The notes under the pieces are model-generated. The model searched no databases. It had not been told where the DNA came from and saw nothing but the letters and a program-made list of their open reading frames with translations. Source: JAAYBY01 sp964465385 (lineage in GTDB: Bacteria; Bacillota; Clostridia; Saccharofermentanales; UBA5734). From it: DNA of 41,840 nucleotides. Made by a program: the position numbers and the translations under genes. Where the stretch lies: contig CAYXIM010000003.1 of the NCBI GenBank assembly GCA_964465385.1, positions 1 to 41,840 on the forward strand. Reading direction: 5' to 3'. Shown here in pieces: positions 33,681-41,840 of this stretch. Numbering within the stretch: the first letter of the stretch is position 1; the number at the start of each line of letters is the position of its first letter.

Positions 33681-35966
33681 GTGTCCGCTTATTGCCAGGT
33701 CATCCTGGCCGATGCCACACGTGCCTTTGACCGCCCTTTCACCTACCGGGTTCCCCCGCAGCTGGCCGACGCCCTGTCGGTTGGCAGCCTGGTTGAGGTG
33801 CCGTTTGGCACCCGCAGCCAGCCGGCCCGTGCCTTTGTGGTGGGCCTTGAGGCGCCAGCGGACGACCACTTCACCATCAAAGACATCGGGCGCCTGCTGT
33901 CGGAGCGGCCGGTGCTCTGGCCGGACCAGATCAGCCTGGCCGCTGAAATGCGCGAACGCTGGCTGTGCGCCATGGGCGACGCCCTGCGCAGCATGGTGCC
34001 GGCTGCCGTTTCGGCCGTCGGCGACCGTTCGGTCCGCTTTGCCAGCCTGATCGACCCCGAGGAGGCGGCCCGCCGCCTGGCGGAAGGCGAGCTCAGCCGC
34101 CTGGGCCAGCAGCGGGTGGTTGAGCTGCTGCTGGACTGCGGCCAGGCCCCGGTCCAGGAGATCATGAGCGCCTGCCATGTCAGCCGGTCGGTCCTGCAAA
34201 CCTTGGAGAAAAGGGGCTGGATCAGCCAGTTCACCCAGGCGGTGCCCCGGCCGGAGCTCTTGACGGAACCGCCCGCCTTAGAGGCCCCCTTTGAACCCAA
34301 CCGCCACCAGCAGCAGGCCATTTCAGCCATTTTGGAAGACCTGGCCCGCATCCGCCAGGGCCCCCGGCCCGAGCAACCGGCCGAACAGATCCTCTACGGC
34401 ATCACCGGCAGCGGCAAGACCGAAGTCTACCTGCAGGCGGCCCGGTCTGTGGTCGACCAGGGCCTGGGGGTCATCATCCTGGTGCCGGAAATTTCCCTGA
34501 CCCCCCAGATGATGACGCGGCTGCAGGCCCGTTTCGGGGCCGCCATCGCCGTCTTGCACAGCCGCCTGACCCCGGCCCAGCGCCACGAACAGTGGCAGCG
34601 CATCCTGCGCGGTGATGTCCTGCTGGTGGTGGGTGCCCGGTCTGCTGTCTTCGCCCCCCTGCGCCAGATCGGCCTGATCGTTGTGGACGAAGAGCAGGAG
34701 GCCTCCTATAAATCGGAAAGCAACCCCCGCTACCACGCCCGGACGGTGGCCCGCATGCGGGCCCGCGAGCATGGGGCTGTCCTGGTCCTGGGCTCAGCCA
34801 CCCCCTCGGTTGAAACCTACGCCCGCCACACCATGGGCTACGCCCGCCTGCTGGTCCTGCCGGACCGGATCGGTGCCGGCGGCCTGGCCCGTGCCCAGGT
34901 GGTGGACATGCGCCAGGAGCTGGCCGACGGCAACCGCGGCATCTTCAGCCGCAAGCTCATCCAAGCCATGGAACAGACCCTGGCCCGGGGCCAGCAGGCC
35001 ATGATCCTGATCAACCGGCGTGGCTACTCGGGCTTTGTCCTGTGCCGCGACTGCGGGCAGATCCTGCGTTGCCCTTCCTGCAGCGTGTCCATGACGGTTC
35101 ACACCCGTTCCCACCCCCAGCAGCAAGGCCTGGCCTCCATCGACCAGCTGATTTGCCATTATTGCGGCCGCATCAAGGCCATGCCCCAGTCCTGTCCCAC
35201 CTGCAAGGGCACCCGTATCGGCCGCTTTGGCGCCGGGACCCAGCAGGTTGAGGCGGCCTTTCAGCAGGCCTTCCCCCAGGCCCGGACCCTGCGCATGGAC
35301 CAGGACACCACCATCGGCCGCAGCGCCCACGCCCGCCTGCTGGCCCAGTTTGAAAACCACGAGGCCGATGTGCTGATCGGCACCCAGATGATTGCCAAGG
35401 GCCATGATTACCCCAATGTGACCCTGGTGGGCGTCCTGTCGGCCGACCTCATGCTGGGCCTGTCCGATTTCCGGGCCTCCGAACGGGCCTTCCAGCTGAT
35501 CACCCAGGCGGCCGGCCGTTCGGGCCGCGGCGACCAGGCGGGTGTGGTCCTCATCCAGGCCTACAATGTCGATGATTACGCCATCCGCTTTGCAGCGGCC
35601 CAGGATTTCACCGGTTTTTTCCAGCAGGAGCTGCTCTTTCGCAAGCGCATGACCTACCCGCCCTTCGGATCGGTCTGCCTGATCACCTGTTCATCCGCGG
35701 CGGACGAACCAGCCCGGGCGGCCAGCCAGGCCCTGGCGGCCGCCTGCCAGGCGCGCCAGCAGGCCTCAGACGACTGGGCGGCCATCCAGCTCTTCCCGCC
35801 GGGTCCGGCGCCCCTGCGCCGCCTGCGCAACCGCTACCGCCACCGGCTGGTGGTCAAGGGCAGCACCCAGCGCCAGCTGGCCGCTTTCTTGGCCCCTGTG
35901 GTGGACCGGTCCGCCTTCAAGGACGTGGCCGTGGCGGTGGACTTTGACCCCTACCAGATGCTCTAG
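33681..35966 (+). CDS. priA: Primosomal protein N' (replication restart helicase PriA)
   Basis: Binds stalled forks and reloads the replicative helicase; 761 residues. It starts at a GTG six bases after AGGAGGTG. The N-terminal 3'-end-binding domain begins CQVILADATRAFDRPFTYRVP in two strands. Walker A is GITGSGKTEVYL (about 238-249), Walker B reads VVDEEQ (Asp336 to Gln339) where PriA proteins normally have DEEH, followed by SATPS (about 373). The zinc cluster is intact: CRDCG, CPSC, CHYCG and CPTCKG (about 455-515). GTQMIAKGHDYPNVTLV and GRSGRG are the C-terminal helicase motifs. The DEEQ change is the only oddity. Confidence 0.96.
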   Translation: MSAYCQVILADATRAFDRPFTYRVPPQLADALSVGSLVEVPFGTRSQPARAFVVGLEAPADDHFTIKDIGRLLSERPVLWPDQISLAAEMRERWLCAMGDALRSMVPAAVSAVGDRSVRFASLIDPEEAARRLAEGELSRLGQQRVVELLLDCGQAPVQEIMSACHVSRSVLQTLEKRGWISQFTQAVPRPELLTEPPALEAPFEPNRHQQQAISAILEDLARIRQGPRPEQPAEQILYGITGSGKTEVYLQAARSVVDQGLGVIILVPEISLTPQMMTRLQARFGAAIAVLHSRLTPAQRHEQWQRILRGDVLLVVGARSAVFAPLRQIGLIVVDEEQEASYKSESNPRYHARTVARMRAREHGAVLVLGSATPSVETYARHTMGYARLLVLPDRIGAGGLARAQVVDMRQELADGNRGIFSRKLIQAMEQTLARGQQAMILINRRGYSGFVLCRDCGQILRCPSCSVSMTVHTRSHPQQQGLASIDQLICHYCGRIKAMPQSCPTCKGTRIGRFGAGTQQVEAAFQQAFPQARTLRMDQDTTIGRSAHARLLAQFENHEADVLIGTQMIAKGHDYPNVTLVGVLSADLMLGLSDFRASERAFQLITQAAGRSGRGDQAGVVLIQAYNVDDYAIRFAAAQDFTGFFQQELLFRKRMTYPPFGSVCLITCSSAADEPARAASQALAAACQARQQASDDWAAIQLFPPGPAPLRRLRNRYRHRLVVKGSTQRQLAAFLAPVVDRSAFKDVAVAVDFDPYQML

Positions 35967-36006
35967 CGGACAGGTAACAAACTGCACCGATGAGCCGGTG
36001 GACATC

Positions 36007-36015
36007 TGGTATAAT
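36007..36015 (+). promoter_or_regulatory. Extended -10 promoter of def-fmt operon
   Basis: TGGTATAAT lies 33 bases before the def start, a TG-n extended -10. No clear -35 is seen at 17 bases. The gap from the priA stop is short and holds no terminator. Confidence 0.6.
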
Positions 36016-36048
36016 ACATTGGGATAACACGCAGAAAGGATGATGGAC

Positions 36049-36510
36049 GTGGCCCTGCGAACGATTCTCACAGATGAAGACCCCCTGCTGCGCAAGGTCA
36101 GCCGCGACGTGACCGAGGTCAACGCGCGCATCCAGACCCTGATCGATGACATGCTGGAAACCATGGCCCATGCCGACGGCATCGGCCTGGCGGCGGTTCA
36201 GGTGGGGGTCTTGCGCCGCCTCTTTGTCATGGACCTGGGCGATGAAACAGGACCCTATGTGCTGATCAACCCCAAACTGATCTCCCGTGACGGCAGCCAG
36301 GAAGGCCAGGAAGGCTGCCTGTCGGTTCCCGGCCGCTGGGGGCTGGTGGAACGGCCCCAGCGCGTCGTCATGGAGGCGCTGGACCGGGACGGAAAGCCCT
36401 TCACCCTGGAAGCCGACGGGCTGTTGGCCGTATGTGCCTGTCACGAATACGACCACCTCAACGGCACGCTTTTTACCGACAAGGTGATTGGTGAGCTGAT
36501 CCAAACATGA
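36049..36510 (+). CDS. def: Peptide deformylase
   Basis: Removes the formyl group from new proteins; iron or zinc enzyme. The three family motifs are GIGLAAVQ (about 44-51), EGCLSVPG (about 89-96) and HEYDH (132-136), supplying the Cys and two His metal ligands and the catalytic Glu133. The start is uncertain: a GTG at 36049 sits eight bases behind AAAGGA and gives the usual VALRTILTDEDPLLRK opening, whereas the ATGs at 36040 and 36043 are too close to that site. Length 153. It overlaps fmt by ATGA, its functional partner for formyl-Met handling. Confidence 0.95.
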   Translation: MALRTILTDEDPLLRKVSRDVTEVNARIQTLIDDMLETMAHADGIGLAAVQVGVLRRLFVMDLGDETGPYVLINPKLISRDGSQEGQEGCLSVPGRWGLVERPQRVVMEALDRDGKPFTLEADGLLAVCACHEYDHLNGTLFTDKVIGELIQT

Positions 36511-37466
36511 GCGCACGACTGCTTTACATGGGAACCCCCGATTTTGCGGTTGCCCCCCTGGAGGCGCTGATCAAGCACCCCTTTGAGCTGGTGGCTGTCG
36601 TTTGCCAGCCCGACCGGCCCAGCGGGCGGCGCATGAAGCGGCTGGCCGTGCCGGTCAAGCAAACGGCCCTGGCACACGGCCTGCCTGTCTTGCAGCCTGA
36701 ATCGGTGCGGACCGAGGCCTTTCACCAAACGCTCAAGGCCCTGGCGCCGGACCTGATCGTCACGGCCGCCTACGGCAACATCTTGCCCAAGGCCCTGCTG
36801 GACCTGCCGCCGCACGGCTGCCTCAACGTCCATGCCTCGCTCCTGCCGGCTTACCGCGGGGCGGCCCCCATCCAGTGGAGCATCATCCGCGGGGAGCAAG
36901 AAACCGGCGTCAGCATCATGCTCATGGACGAAGGCATGGACACCGGGCCCATCCTGGCCCAGCGGTCCCTGGCCATCCCAGACGACATGGATGCCGGCCG
37001 CTTGTCACAGGCGCTGTCTGACCTGGGGGCGGCCCTCTTGCCCGGCGTGGTGTGCGACTGGCTGGCCGGCCGCATCCAGCCCCAGGCCCAGGACGAGGCC
37101 CGGGCATCGGTCATCCGGCCCCTGACCCGCCAGGTGGGCGAGATCGACTGGACCCTGGGCGACCAGGCCATCCACAACCTCATCCGCGGCCTGGTGCCCT
37201 GGCCCGGGGCTTACACCTGGTGCGGGGACAAGCGCATGAAGATCCACCGGGCCCGCGTCACCACCGACCCGGCTATCCGCCAGCTGGCCCGCCAGCACAA
37301 GCCGGGGACCATTTGCGCCTGTGGCCCGGCGGCCATGAGCGTGGCCTGCGGCGACGGGGCCATCGACCTGCTGGAAATACAATCGGCATCGGGCAAACGC
37401 CTGCACTGCCGCGACTGCGCTCACAACTACCGCCTGGGGCAAACAATGGGAGGACCTGACGCATGA
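36507..37466 (+). CDS. fmt: Methionyl-tRNA formyltransferase
   Basis: Formylates Met-tRNA for initiation, using 10-formyl-THF; 319 residues. LLYMGTPDFAVAPLEAL (residues 5-21) and the catalytic site NVHASLLPAYRGAAPIQW (about 111-128; Asn, His) with DTGPIL (Asp about 146) are intact. The loop after CQPDRPSGRR is typical. The C-terminal OB-fold tRNA-binding part (from about 210) is present, with GLVPWPGAYTW. It overlaps def upstream and the YugP-like gene downstream by ATGA at both ends, so the run def-fmt-protease-rsmB-rlmN is one coupled operon. Confidence 0.97.
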   Translation: MSARLLYMGTPDFAVAPLEALIKHPFELVAVVCQPDRPSGRRMKRLAVPVKQTALAHGLPVLQPESVRTEAFHQTLKALAPDLIVTAAYGNILPKALLDLPPHGCLNVHASLLPAYRGAAPIQWSIIRGEQETGVSIMLMDEGMDTGPILAQRSLAIPDDMDAGRLSQALSDLGAALLPGVVCDWLAGRIQPQAQDEARASVIRPLTRQVGEIDWTLGDQAIHNLIRGLVPWPGAYTWCGDKRMKIHRARVTTDPAIRQLARQHKPGTICACGPAAMSVACGDGAIDLLEIQSASGKRLHCRDCAHNYRLGQTMGGPDA

Positions 37467-38194
37467 CCCTGCTTGTAGCCAGCTGGATGCCCGGACCTTA
37501 CGGCTTTTTCCTGGACCCCAGCTACCTGGTTTTGATCCTGCCGGCCCTGCTGCTCGTCTTGTGGGCCCAGAACCGCATCACGCGCGTCTTTGAACACTAC
37601 AGCCGGGTGCCGGCCCGGTCCGGCCACACCGGCCAGACAGCCGCCCGCCTGGTCTTGTCCCGCTATGGCCTGCAGGGGGTCCGGGTGGAACGGACCCCGG
37701 GGCACCTGACCGACCACTACGACCCGAAAAACCAGGTGCTGCGTCTGTCGGACGCCACCTGCGACAGCCCGTCCATTGCGGCCATCGGGGTGGCCTGCCA
37801 TGAAGCCGGCCACGCGGTCCAGCACCAGGAGGCCTACTGGCCCAACCAGCTCCGGACGGCCCTGGTCCCCCTGGCCCAGATCGGTTCAAGCATCGGGCCC
37901 TATGTGATCCTGATCGGCTTCATCTTCAGCTCGTTCTTAACCAACATCGGCATCATCCTGTTTTCGGCGTCGGTCCTCTTTTACCTGGTCACCTTGCCCG
38001 TTGAGCTGGACGCCAGCAGGCGGGCCCTGCGGGTCATCGAAGAGCAGGGCCTCTTAACCGACCAGGAGCTGCCGGGCGCCCGGCGGGTGCTTCGGGCCGC
38101 GGCCATGACCTATGTCGCATCGGCCTTCATGGCCTTCATGAGCCTGGCCAGGCTCATCTTCCTGGCACGGGGGCGCAATGACCGCTCCCGCTAA
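37463..38194 (+). CDS. YugP-like membrane zinc metalloprotease (M48-related, neutral zinc metallopeptidase family)
   Basis: A 243-residue protein with an N-terminal membrane helix (about 20-38), the zinc-binding HEAGH (113-117) within VACHEAGHAVQHQEAYWP, two further hydrophobic segments (about 135-180) and a last helix near 210-235. This matches the YugP family of Firmicutes (PF04298, M48-like fold), whose substrates are unknown. In Clostridia it often sits, as here, between fmt and rsmB. The start overlaps the fmt stop by ATGA; the end overlaps rsmB by 17 bases. Confidence 0.92.
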   Translation: MTLLVASWMPGPYGFFLDPSYLVLILPALLLVLWAQNRITRVFEHYSRVPARSGHTGQTAARLVLSRYGLQGVRVERTPGHLTDHYDPKNQVLRLSDATCDSPSIAAIGVACHEAGHAVQHQEAYWPNQLRTALVPLAQIGSSIGPYVILIGFIFSSFLTNIGIILFSASVLFYLVTLPVELDASRRALRVIEEQGLLTDQELPGARRVLRAAAMTYVASAFMAFMSLARLIFLARGRNDRSR

Positions 38195-39593
38195 ACAGCC
38201 TAAGCGGCGGCCGCCAGACCGGGCCCGGCGGGCCGCGGCGGACGTCCTGCTGGCGGTCTACGAAGGCCAGGCCTACGCCAACTTGAGCCTGCGCGACCGC
38301 TTGGATGCCCTGGCCCTGTCGCCCCTCGACCGCCGTTTTGCAACTGCCCTGGTCTATGAAACCATCACCCGGACGGTGACCTGCGACTGGCTGATCAACC
38401 AGGTCAGCAGCCGGCCGGTGGCTGACCTGGACCCGCGTGTGCGGGTTGTCTTGCGCATGGGGGTCTGGCAGCTGGTCTGGTCCCGGTCGGTGCCGGCCCG
38501 GGCGGCCGTGGATGAATCGGTCCGCCTGACCCGCGCCTTTGCCGGCCATGCGGCGACCGGCTTTGTCAACGGGGTCCTGCGCCGCCTGGCCAGGGAGCCG
38601 GTCCGGCCTGCGGCCGATGACGCGGCCCTGCAGCTGGCCCTGCCCCGGGACCTCTATGCCTGTTTACAAAGCTGGCTGGGCCCGGATGAGGCCTGGCAGC
38701 TGGGCCAGGCCCTGCTGGCACCCCAGACCCATGTGACCTTGCGGGTCAACCGCCGCCGGACAAGCCGGGAGGCGGTTTTGGACGCGCTGAGCCAGGCCGG
38801 CTTTGACGCCCGGCCGGGCCGCTACCTGCCCGAGGCCATCCACCTGGTCCTGGCCGGCCATTCGGTGGCCAGCCTGCCCCCTTACCAGGCGGGCCTGGTG
38901 TCTGTCCAGGATGAAGCCGCCATGCTGGTTGGCCTGGTGGCTGGAGACCGGCCCCAGGGGCTGGTCATGGACTGCTGCGCCGCACCCGGCGGCAAGACCG
39001 CCCACCTGATCGAACGCCACGGTCCGGGCGTCCCACTGGTCGCCTGTGACCTCCATGAAAACCGCCTGGCGCTGGTCAACGACCAGCTGGCGCGCCTGGG
39101 CCTGGGGTCTGTCAAGACCCTGCGTGCCAACGCCATGGACCCCTTGCCGGCGGGCACGCCGGATCCACTGGCCGCCTACGACGGCCAGGCGGGCCTGGTG
39201 CTCATGGACGTGCCCTGCAGCGGCCTGGGCCTGCTGGGCCGAAAACCCGAGATCCGCCTGACCATGACCCCGCGGCGCATGCAGGCCTTTGAAGCGATCC
39301 AGGCGGCCCTGCTCAACCGGGCGGTCCGCCTGGCCCGGCCAGGTGGCCGGATCGTCTACAGCACCTGCACCCTCAACCCGGCGGAGAACCAGGACCAGGT
39401 CCAGGCGCTCCTGGCCCGCTTTCCCGGCCTGCTTGAACGGGAACCTTTGACCGATGACCTGCCGCCGGCCCTGCTGGCACATGCCGACCTGGCCAGCCAG
39501 GCCCGGTCGGGCTGGCTGCAGCTGCTGCCCCACCGACACGGGACCGACGGCTTTTTCATGGCCCGCCTGAGAAAAAAAGGGGAGGGGACCTGA
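38178..39593 (+). CDS. rsmB: 16S rRNA (cytosine-967-C5)-methyltransferase RsmB
   Basis: An SAM-dependent rRNA m5C methyltransferase, 471 residues. The N-terminal NusB-like RNA-binding domain (about 15-150) has RAAADVLLAVYEGQAYANL and GFVNGVLRRL. The Rossmann methyltransferase core carries DCCAAPGGKTAHL (about 264-276). The two catalytic cysteines are Cys347 in DVPCSGLGLLG and Cys397 in STCTLNPAEN. The start lies inside the protease gene; no strong site of its own is obvious. It ends by sharing one base with the rlmN start (TGATG). Confidence 0.96.
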   Translation: MTAPAKQPKRRPPDRARRAAADVLLAVYEGQAYANLSLRDRLDALALSPLDRRFATALVYETITRTVTCDWLINQVSSRPVADLDPRVRVVLRMGVWQLVWSRSVPARAAVDESVRLTRAFAGHAATGFVNGVLRRLAREPVRPAADDAALQLALPRDLYACLQSWLGPDEAWQLGQALLAPQTHVTLRVNRRRTSREAVLDALSQAGFDARPGRYLPEAIHLVLAGHSVASLPPYQAGLVSVQDEAAMLVGLVAGDRPQGLVMDCCAAPGGKTAHLIERHGPGVPLVACDLHENRLALVNDQLARLGLGSVKTLRANAMDPLPAGTPDPLAAYDGQAGLVLMDVPCSGLGLLGRKPEIRLTMTPRRMQAFEAIQAALLNRAVRLARPGGRIVYSTCTLNPAENQDQVQALLARFPGLLEREPLTDDLPPALLAHADLASQARSGWLQLLPHRHGTDGFFMARLRKKGEGT

Positions 39594-40633
39594 TGCCTTC
39601 TTTTGTGATGCAAGACCCAGCCGACTGGGACGCCTGGGTCCGGGACCAGGGCCTGCCCGCCTACCGGGCCCGGCAGCTGGCCGTCTGGTCTGTCCGCGGC
39701 CCCAACCAGGCCCAAGACCTGACGGACCTGCCCCGGCCTGTCCGGGCGCAGCTGGCCCGCTCTTTTTCCTTCGCCCGCCTGTCCCTGGCTGATAAGCAAG
39801 TCTCAGCCCTGGACGGGACGGTCAAGTATGTGTTTTCCCTGCCTGACGGCAACACCATCGAGAGCGTCCTCATGACCTACCGGCACGGCCGGTCGGTCTG
39901 CCTGTCCACCCAGGCGGGCTGCCGCATGGGCTGCACCTTCTGCGCCTCAGCCCAGGCCGGCTTTGGCCGCAACCTGACCGTGGATGAGCTCCTGGCCCAG
40001 GTCACGCTCATGGAAGCCGACAGCCCCGACGCGCGTATCAGCCACGTCACCCTCATGGGCATCGGTGAGCCTTTGGACAACCTGGCGGCCGTGGTGGCCT
40101 TCCTCAAACGGGTCAACCACCCCGACGGCAAGCACATCAGCATGCGCAACCTGACCGTGTCAACTTGCGGACTGGTCCCCGAGATGATAAAATTCACGCA
40201 AGAAGGCTTGCCTGTGACGCTTTCAGTGTCTTTGCATGCCCCCAACGACGCCATCCGGCGACAGCTGATGCCTGTTGCCAGACGGTTCCCCCTGACGGAC
40301 CTCTTGGCCGCCTGCCGCCAGCACACGGACAAGACGGGCCGACGCATCACCTTTGAGTACGCCCTCTTTGACGGGGTCAACGACCAGCCCGAGCACGCAC
40401 AGGCCTTGGCCGACAGGCTAAGCGGCATGCTCTGCCACGTCAACTTGATTCCCGCCAACGAATTCGAAGGCGGCTGCTACCGGACAAGCCACCCGTCAGC
40501 CGTGCGGCGGTTCCAGGACATCCTGGCCCGTCGGGGCCTGCCTGTGACGGTCCGGCGGGAGCTGGGCACGGACATCCTGGCCGCTTGCGGCCAGTTGAGG
40601 AGAAAAAAAGAAGCATGCAAGGGACTGTCTTGA
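39593..40633 (+). CDS. rlmN: 23S rRNA (adenine-2503-C2)-methyltransferase RlmN
   Basis: A radical-SAM methyltransferase modifying A2503 of 23S rRNA (and tRNA A37 in related enzymes). The cluster motif is Cys110, Cys114, Cys117 (GCRMGCTFCASA). The GIGEPLDNL and SVSLHAPND segments follow, and the catalytic Cys of the tail is in ILAACGQLR, where family members have A-C-G-Q-L. The length of 346 is normal. It overlaps rsmB by one base and the phosphatase gene by 19 bases. Cfr-type resistance enzymes are related, but this sequence keeps the RlmN pattern and gene context. Confidence 0.96.
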   Translation: MPSFVMQDPADWDAWVRDQGLPAYRARQLAVWSVRGPNQAQDLTDLPRPVRAQLARSFSFARLSLADKQVSALDGTVKYVFSLPDGNTIESVLMTYRHGRSVCLSTQAGCRMGCTFCASAQAGFGRNLTVDELLAQVTLMEADSPDARISHVTLMGIGEPLDNLAAVVAFLKRVNHPDGKHISMRNLTVSTCGLVPEMIKFTQEGLPVTLSVSLHAPNDAIRRQLMPVARRFPLTDLLAACRQHTDKTGRRITFEYALFDGVNDQPEHAQALADRLSGMLCHVNLIPANEFEGGCYRTSHPSAVRRFQDILARRGLPVTVRRELGTDILAACGQLRRKKEACKGLS

Positions 40634-41367
40634 CCGCTTCAGCCACCCATAAGGGCTTCGTTCGACCTAAGAACGAAGACGCTTGCTGCATCTTGCAGAC
40701 CGGCGACAGCTGCCCCTGTGCCCTGATCATCGCTGACGGCATGGGCGGGCACCGGCGGGGCGAACGGGCCAGCCGGGTCGCGGTCGATTATGTGGCCGCC
40801 CAGCTGACCCCCCTCATGGCTGATCTGCGGCAGGCCGACCTGGCCGTCTTTGAGCCCCGGCTGGCTTCCATCATCGAAAAAACCAACGTCAAAGTCTATT
40901 TAAGCTCCCTGGTGGATGAAGAAAACGAAGGCATGGGCACCACCCTGACGGCGGCCCTTGTGGGTTCGGACCAGGTCCTGCTGGCCCATGTGGGCGACTG
41001 CCGGGCCTACCGCCTGCACCAGGGTGACCTGGACCGGCTGACCGCTGACCACACCCTGGTTCAGGAACTGGTTGACACCGGGTCCATCAGCCAGGCCGAG
41101 TCGGAGCACCACCCGCGCCGCCATGTCCTGACCCGGGCCCTGGGTGTTCCGGATTACCAGCAGCCGGACCTGTCCTTGCACCCGCTGCCGGCAGGCGACC
41201 GCCTGCTCCTGTGCAGCGATGGCCTGTACGGCATGCTGCCTGACGAACAGATCAGGCAGGTCCTGCTGACAGCCCCCGATCCCCAGACAGCCGCTGACCT
41301 GCTGGTTGAGCTGGCCCTGGCCGAGGGCGGAGAAGACAACATCACGGTCTTGCTGGCCTTTGTCTGA
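40615..41367 (+). CDS. stp: PP2C-type Ser/Thr protein phosphatase (Stp/PrpC)
   Basis: Dephosphorylates targets of the neighbouring kinase; Mn/Mg-dependent PPM family, 250 residues. Metal-ligand motifs are RPKNEDACC (about 20-28), IADGMGGHRRGE (about 41-52), HVGDCRAY (about 125-132), CSDGLYGML and GGEDNITVLLAF (about 238-249). The ATG is preceded by GAGGAG at a distance of about a dozen bases; the frame extends upstream into rlmN without a site. In Firmicutes stp and prkC form a conserved pair controlling cell wall and sporulation-related processes, as seen here. Confidence 0.95.
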   Translation: MQGTVLTASATHKGFVRPKNEDACCILQTGDSCPCALIIADGMGGHRRGERASRVAVDYVAAQLTPLMADLRQADLAVFEPRLASIIEKTNVKVYLSSLVDEENEGMGTTLTAALVGSDQVLLAHVGDCRAYRLHQGDLDRLTADHTLVQELVDTGSISQAESEHHPRRHVLTRALGVPDYQQPDLSLHPLPAGDRLLLCSDGLYGMLPDEQIRQVLLTAPDPQTAADLLVELALAEGGEDNITVLLAFV

Positions 41368-41394
41368 ACGCAAGCCGTTTTTGGAGGATAACAG

Positions 41395-41840
41395 ATGAAA
41401 TCTGAGAAACATCAGGTTCCACAAGGCCGGGTCATCAGCGACCGCTACCACCTGGTGCGCAGCATCGGGCAGGGCGGCATGGCTGAAGTCTACCTGGCGG
41501 AAGACTGGGCCCGGGACAAGGCGCTGGTGGCCGTGAAGATTTTGCGCGAAGACCTGTCCCATGACATGGAGTTTGTCAAGCGCTTTGCCACCGAGGCCCG
41601 CGCCGCCTCCAGCCTGGACCACCCCAACATCGTCAAGGTGCTGGACTATGGCCAGGACGGCAACATCCGTTACATCGTCCAGGAATACGTGGCCGGCCAG
41701 ACCCTCAAGGAATGGATTGACCAGCAGGGCCCCCTGCCCTGGCAGGAGGCGGTGCCCCTGGCCATCCAAATCGGCCTGGCCCTGGAACACGCCCACAAGC
41801 GCGGGATCGTCCACCGGGACATCAAGCCCCAGAACATCCT
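41395..41840 (+). CDS. prkC: Ser/Thr protein kinase PrkC-like (N-terminal kinase part only)
   Basis: The first 148 codons of a Hanks-type kinase; the gene runs off the right edge. GQGGMAEVYLA (glycine loop, about 26-36), Lys48 in VAVKILRE, and HRDIKPQN with catalytic Asp142 are present, so the fold is complete to the catalytic loop. TTGGAGGATAAC precedes the ATG. Clostridial members carry a transmembrane helix and PASTA repeats that bind peptidoglycan fragments; these would lie beyond the window. The gene follows the phosphatase after 27 bases. Confidence 0.95.
   Translation, partial: MKSEKHQVPQGRVISDRYHLVRSIGQGGMAEVYLAEDWARDKALVAVKILREDLSHDMEFVKRFATEARAASSLDHPNIVKVLDYGQDGNIRYIVQEYVAGQTLKEWIDQQGPLPWQEAVPLAIQIGLALEHAHKRGIVHRDIKPQNI

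Noticed and set aside
1..41840. CRISPR arrays, tRNA or rRNA genes, phage or conjugation genes, toxin-antitoxin or defence genes
   Set aside because: None was found on either strand; apart from the small patch near 18600-18970 the window is conserved housekeeping sequence.

Overview
The window is a chromosomal segment of a GC-rich, low-GC-phylum bacterium, most likely a member of class Clostridia (Bacillota). Signs are a Gram-positive PolC, a T-box in front of ileS, an ispH-rpsA fusion gene, a HutP-family gene beside cmk, and the order rpsB-tsf-pyrH-frr-uppS-cdsA-dxr-rseP-ispG-polC. Codons end strongly in C or G, so long antisense open frames are common and are shadows. A run of 65 Ns at 15434-15498 shows the sequence is a scaffold, probably assembled from a metagenome. 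I cannot place the organism below class.

Layout. 1-479 (minus): 5' part of a membrane-anchored metallophosphoesterase. 688-1461: SDR oxidoreductase with a terminator. 1599-5067: promoter, isoleucine T-box and ileS of the eukaryote-like (IleS2) type. 5113-7612: M50 protease, a 36-codon trpS remnant, scpA and scpB. 7617-9919: own promoter, a Wzz-like protein and a soluble phosphoesterase. 10031-13502: promoter, three genes matching the 12S, 1.3S and 5S subunits of a biotin transcarboxylase, and a terminator. 13543-18486: RpiR-type regulator, HutP-like protein, cmk (cut by the gap), plsC and the ispH-rpsA fusion, closed by a perfect terminator. 18487-18969: AT-richer gene-poor patch. 18970-20822 (minus): PepV-like peptidase and a small putative zinc-binding protein. 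20948-33669: translation and isoprenoid/envelope run from rpsB to polC. 33681-41840: priA, def, fmt, YugP-like protease, rsmB, rlmN, PP2C phosphatase and the start of a PASTA-type Ser/Thr kinase.

The genes work together mainly in protein synthesis (ileS, rpsA, rpsB, tsf, frr, def, fmt, rsmB, rlmN), chromosome replication and segregation (scpAB, polC, priA), the MEP isoprenoid route with undecaprenyl and phospholipid synthesis (dxr, ispG, ispH, uppS, cdsA, plsC), and cell-wall signalling (phosphatase/kinase pair). The transcarboxylase-like operon is the one clear piece of catabolic metabolism and suggests methylmalonyl-CoA/oxaloacetate exchange, as in propionate metabolism.

I found no mobile island, CRISPR array, phage, tRNA/rRNA gene or defence system. 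The most unusual points are the internally deleted trpS, the transcarboxylase gene set lacking a sodium-pump subunit, a possible internal promoter and start at the ispH/rpsA boundary, and a PriA whose DEEH motif reads DEEQ.
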